Below the pieces are notes generated by a model that had not been told where the DNA came from, did not search any database, and saw nothing but the letters and a program-made list of their open reading frames with translations. Below, piece after piece: positions 31,601-34,840 of a stretch of DNA of 34,840 nt (positions are counted from its first letter, which is position 1; every line of letters begins with the position of its first letter). A program made the position numbers and the translations under genes. The DNA lies in NCBI GenBank assembly GCA_020628855.1, contig JAHDEL010000039.1, positions 1 through 34,840 of the forward strand, read 5' to 3'. This DNA comes from Saprospiraceae bacterium. Lineage in GTDB: Bacteria; Bacteroidota; Bacteroidia; Chitinophagales; Saprospiraceae.

Positions 31601-34600
31601 ATGAGAAATATCTTTCAAAGTTTTGCGATAGCACTCGTTCTCTGTGCAACATTGACTTCTCTTCAAGCTCAATATTTTGGCAAAAACAAACCACGATATA
31701 GATCATTTGATTTTGAAATTCGAGAAACCCCACATTTTTCGATTTATAACTATACCGAAAATAAAGGGCTGATCGATGAGATTGGCGTCTGGTGTGAAGA
31801 ATGGTATTATGCACATCAAGAAGCGCTACAAGATACATTGAGCTTTAAGAACCCACTGATTCTCTATAACAATCATGCTGAATTTCAGCAAACAAATACA
31901 ATTGGCGGAAGTATTGGTGTAGGTACAGGTGGTGTCACAGAAGCATTCAAGAATCGAGTGATACTACCATTTACTTTTACTAGACAACAACTTCATCATG
32001 TCATTGGACATGAATTGGTACATGCATTTCAGTATAATATCGTCATCAATGGTGATAGTACCAGTCTTGCAAATCTTGGTAATGTGCCGCTTTGGTTAGT
32101 AGAAGGCCTAGCTGAATATTTGTCAATCGGCAATCATGACCCACATACTGCCATGTGGATGAGAGATGCTGTCCTCCATGACGATATACCTTCAATCAAA
32201 GACTTGAACTCAGGTAGATATTTTCCATACAGATATGGTCAGACCTTCTGGACTTATATCACAGGAAGGTATGGAGATGAGATAATTCGACCACTCTATG
32301 ATTTAACAGCTGCCATTGGATTAGAACAAGCCATACTAGGTTTGACTGGATTAGAATTAGAAACATTAAGTGATGATTGGGTAAGCGCTATGCGTGATAA
32401 ATACTCACCTTACGTCTCTAAATCCAAGTCTTACGGCAAACCTCTAATAGGCTCAAAGAACCCAGGAGAGATGAATATCTCGCCAAGTTTAAGTCCAAAT
32501 GGGAAGTACGTAATTTTTCTATCCAGCAGAGACGTGTTTTCTACAGATCTCTACTTAGCTGATGCAAGGTCTGGTGAAGTAATTAGAAAAGTTTCTAGTT
32601 CTTTGAAGGATGATCATCTTGATGCCTATAACTATCTAGAATCTTCAGGGACTTGGTCACCAAGAAGCGATCAATTTGCATTTGTAGCTTTCAAGAAAGG
32701 AAGGAATGTCTTGGTAATCAAAGATGTCGAAAATGGAAAGACAATTGGAGAGCATAATTTGGATGGTGTTCCAGCTTTCACAAATCCGGCTTGGTCGCCT
32801 GATGGTAAGCAAATATTAGTGACAGGGTTGGTAGAGGGTCAGACTGACATTTACAGCTTTGATTTAAGATCAAGAAAAGTTGCTCAAATTACGAATGACA
32901 TTGATGCAGAATTGCAAATACAATTTAGCTCTGCAGGAGATAAAATTGTCTATGCTACAGATAATCGCAGTTTAAGGGAAGGAAAGATTAAAGGGAAGTG
33001 GACTTTCGACATAGCAGAATTGGAGATGAGTTCAGGAAGAGAAACAATCCATGATATTTTCTACGGTGCTGACAATCTCAATCCCGCATATGATGAAGAT
33101 GGTAATATCTTTTTCTTAAGCAATAGAGATGGTTATCGAAATTTATACAGTTTTCATCCTGACTCTACAGCTGTCTACCAAGAGACTCAAATCTATACCG
33201 GAATATCAGGCATTACACCATACTCGCCAGCAATTAGTGTAGCCCAGTCTCGAGATAGGATAATGTATACATTGTATGACGCTAGTGGGTATAATATTAT
33301 TAGAGCAACTTCGAAGAACTTCTTGCATCAAACAGTTGATCGCATTCTGGTTGATCAAGAGCCAGGAACCTTGTTAGGTCACGGAAGCTCGAAGACTAAG
33401 ATTGTCGATAGGAATCTTTCACAACTTACTACAGAAGCAGCTTTGGATTCGGTAGTAACATTTTCTGATGCGAAGTATAGGCCAAATTTCAAACTGGATT
33501 ATGCGACAGGAGGCGGGGGTATAGGAGTAGGATCTGGAGTAGGAACAGCGAATACCTTCGGAAATTATACCAGCTTAGCTGGTGGGGTAGGACTATTGTT
33601 TGGTGATATGCTTGGTAACAACCAACTCTTCACCCAACTTTCGTTAAATGGTGAAATCCTTGATTTTGGAGGACAACTTGCTTATATCAATCGCAAGAAC
33701 AAACTTGCGTGGGGCTTAGGACTAGGGCACATACCTCAGCGAACTGGTTTCCAATATGGACAGTTTAATGGACAGTTTTATGAGCAAGTGACTGATCTGA
33801 TCAGGATTTATGATGATAACTTGACAGGATTTGTTCACTTTCCTTTCTCTACAACACTGAGAATTGAAGGCAGTGCTGGTATTGGATATCGTTCGTTCAG
33901 ATATGATCAATACAAAGAAGTCTACACCTATGATGCAATATCAAACTCTTTCTTTCTGGTTGAGTCTCAAAGAGAGCGACAAGAAATTGGTGATGAGTTA
34001 CGATTTAATCAATACTACACCTTAGTCAAGGGAGCAAATGCGAGTGTTGGAACAGCACTAGTTGGTGATAATGCATTTTTTGGTCTTACATCTCCTCTTG
34101 CAGGACATAGATTTAGGATAGGAGTAGATAAGTTTTTTGGTTCGGATGACTATTTTGCAACAATAGTTGATTTAAGAAAGTACTTCTGGCTTAAGCCAAT
34201 TTCGATTGCAATCAGAGGGATGAGCTATAATAGGTTCGAAAGGAATGTGAATGCCATCTATCCATTATTTATTGGTAATATGGGATTCGTCAGAGGGTAC
34301 GGTAGCATCATAGGCCAAGATCAAATTAGCCACCTAGACAACCCCTATTTCAATCAATATATTGGATCAAAGATTGCGCTTGCCAATTTAGAGGTTAGAC
34401 TGCCTTTTACTGGTCCTAAGCAATTAGCTACTATACCTAGCAAATTTTTATTCACAGATATCAATCTGTTTTTCGATGCCGGTTATGCTTTCAATTCATT
34501 TGATGATTTTGAAAATGGAGAATTTATCATCGTTGAAGAAGTAGATCCAGATACTGGTGACCAGGTAATCAAATCAGTAGAAATCAACCCAGCATTAGCT

Positions 34601-34726
34601 ATGAGTACCGGTATTTCTTTGAGGTTGAATCTCTTTGGAGCTATGATTGTAGAACCATATTTGGCTTGGCAGTTAGTAGATGGTGGCAAACGGACTTTTG
34701 GGTTGAATATAGTACCTGGGTGGTAA
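31601..34726 (+). CDS. Outer-membrane protein joining a gluzincin-like peptidase domain, a TolB-type propeller and a C-terminal beta-barrel
   Basis: A 1041-residue exported protein with signal peptide ending SLQAQ (about residue 23). Residues about 30-270 resemble a zinc peptidase: HVIGHELVHAFQYNI contains an intact HELVH, and about 35 residues later PLWLVEGLAEYLS supplies the Glu (E-G-x-A-E-Y) expected as third ligand in gluzincins. Residues about 285-590 are a WD40/TolB-like propeller (SPSLSPNGKYVIFLSSRD, GTWSPRSDQFAFVAF, NPAWSPDGKQILVTG, NPAYDEDGNIFFLSNRDGYR, about six blades). From about 630 a glycine-rich region leads into a barrel of about 400 residues with Omp85-like FGSDDYFATIVDLRKYF and NMGFVRGYGSI, ending in GW. 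The arrangement occurs in Bacteroidota annotated as TolB-family proteins; substrates are unknown. Confidence 0.85.
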   Translation: MRNIFQSFAIALVLCATLTSLQAQYFGKNKPRYRSFDFEIRETPHFSIYNYTENKGLIDEIGVWCEEWYYAHQEALQDTLSFKNPLILYNNHAEFQQTNTIGGSIGVGTGGVTEAFKNRVILPFTFTRQQLHHVIGHELVHAFQYNIVINGDSTSLANLGNVPLWLVEGLAEYLSIGNHDPHTAMWMRDAVLHDDIPSIKDLNSGRYFPYRYGQTFWTYITGRYGDEIIRPLYDLTAAIGLEQAILGLTGLELETLSDDWVSAMRDKYSPYVSKSKSYGKPLIGSKNPGEMNISPSLSPNGKYVIFLSSRDVFSTDLYLADARSGEVIRKVSSSLKDDHLDAYNYLESSGTWSPRSDQFAFVAFKKGRNVLVIKDVENGKTIGEHNLDGVPAFTNPAWSPDGKQILVTGLVEGQTDIYSFDLRSRKVAQITNDIDAELQIQFSSAGDKIVYATDNRSLREGKIKGKWTFDIAELEMSSGRETIHDIFYGADNLNPAYDEDGNIFFLSNRDGYRNLYSFHPDSTAVYQETQIYTGISGITPYSPAISVAQSRDRIMYTLYDASGYNIIRATSKNFLHQTVDRILVDQEPGTLLGHGSSKTKIVDRNLSQLTTEAALDSVVTFSDAKYRPNFKLDYATGGGGIGVGSGVGTANTFGNYTSLAGGVGLLFGDMLGNNQLFTQLSLNGEILDFGGQLAYINRKNKLAWGLGLGHIPQRTGFQYGQFNGQFYEQVTDLIRIYDDNLTGFVHFPFSTTLRIEGSAGIGYRSFRYDQYKEVYTYDAISNSFFLVESQRERQEIGDELRFNQYYTLVKGANASVGTALVGDNAFFGLTSPLAGHRFRIGVDKFFGSDDYFATIVDLRKYFWLKPISIAIRGMSYNRFERNVNAIYPLFIGNMGFVRGYGSIIGQDQISHLDNPYFNQYIGSKIALANLEVRLPFTGPKQLATIPSKFLFTDINLFFDAGYAFNSFDDFENGEFIIVEEVDPDTGDQVIKSVEINPALAMSTGISLRLNLFGAMIVEPYLAWQLVDGGKRTFGLNIVPGW

Positions 34727-34840
34727 TGAAAGCCTTCTTTGGACTACTCTAAATAAAGCTATACTCATGATTTTTGGGTTGATAAAACTGCGTATAGAGT
34801 AGAGTATGTAGACAAAATATGGCATAAAAAAACCTCACTT

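Noticed and set aside
32332-32339. CATACTAG on the plus strand, identical to the ECF -10 box
   Set aside because: It lies inside the peptidase/propeller/barrel gene and no GGCAACC is found 16 bases upstream; chance match.
34744-34802. CTACTCTA ... TAGAGTAG pair after the last gene
   Set aside because: The arms are 8 bases and separated by more than 40 bases without a T-run; too weak to call a terminator or repeat.
34826-34840. A-run followed by AACCTCACTT at the window edge
   Set aside because: Could be half of a minus-strand terminator, but the other arm would lie outside the window, so it cannot be supported.

Overview
The window looks like chromosomal DNA from a Bacteroidota bacterium, most likely a marine or sediment type such as a member of the Saprospiria (the class is an inference). 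It is AT-leaning. It carries at least five secreted proteins ending in type IX secretion (T9SS) type A sorting domains and one ending in a type B (gliding-motility type) domain. It also has a PorP/SprF-family protein, a TonB-dependent receptor with a carboxypeptidase-like N-terminal domain, and TAnnTTTG-type -7 promoter elements. All of these are Bacteroidota traits. No phage, insertion sequence, CRISPR array or rRNA was seen, and no gene-free stretch exceeds about 210 bases.

Layout. 1-2.2 kb: a CAU tRNA, an ankyrin-repeat protein, an MDR oxidoreductase and a small FGE-like lipoprotein, all on the minus strand. 2.2-4.6 kb: a TonB-dependent receptor. 4.7-7.9 kb: a signalling cluster made of an ECF sigma factor, an anti-sigma-like protein that appears to span both membranes, and a lipoprotein with two RskA-like domains. 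The sigma operon and the lipoprotein gene share the same promoter (GGCAACC-N16-CATACTAG), which ties them into one regulon. 7.9-10.5 kb: a DinB-family protein and a divergent Omp28-like T9SS cargo. 10.5-15.6 kb: a tight three-gene minus-strand operon of T9SS cargo (arylsulfotransferase-like propeller, CotH kinase/lamin-tail protein, Reg_prop propeller). 15.7-23.1 kb: an Omp85-family protein, then an overlapping PorP/SprF - pappalysin-like - giant PKD/type B set, in which the pappalysin has lost its catalytic Glu and third zinc ligand. 23.1-26.4 kb: hemW, divergent from and touching the Omp85 gene, a second CotH-type T9SS cargo, and a small membrane protein. 26.5-30.7 kb: typA, a CNNM/CBS/CorC membrane protein and a secreted beta-helix protein. 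30.9-34.7 kb: tRNA-Phe, an O6-alkylguanine-DNA methyltransferase, and a large peptidase/propeller/beta-barrel protein.

The most interesting parts are the self-contained envelope-sensing sigma circuit at 4.7-7.9 kb and the PorP-pseudoprotease-PKD operon at 15.7-21.3 kb. All family calls come from reading motifs by eye; no database search was run.
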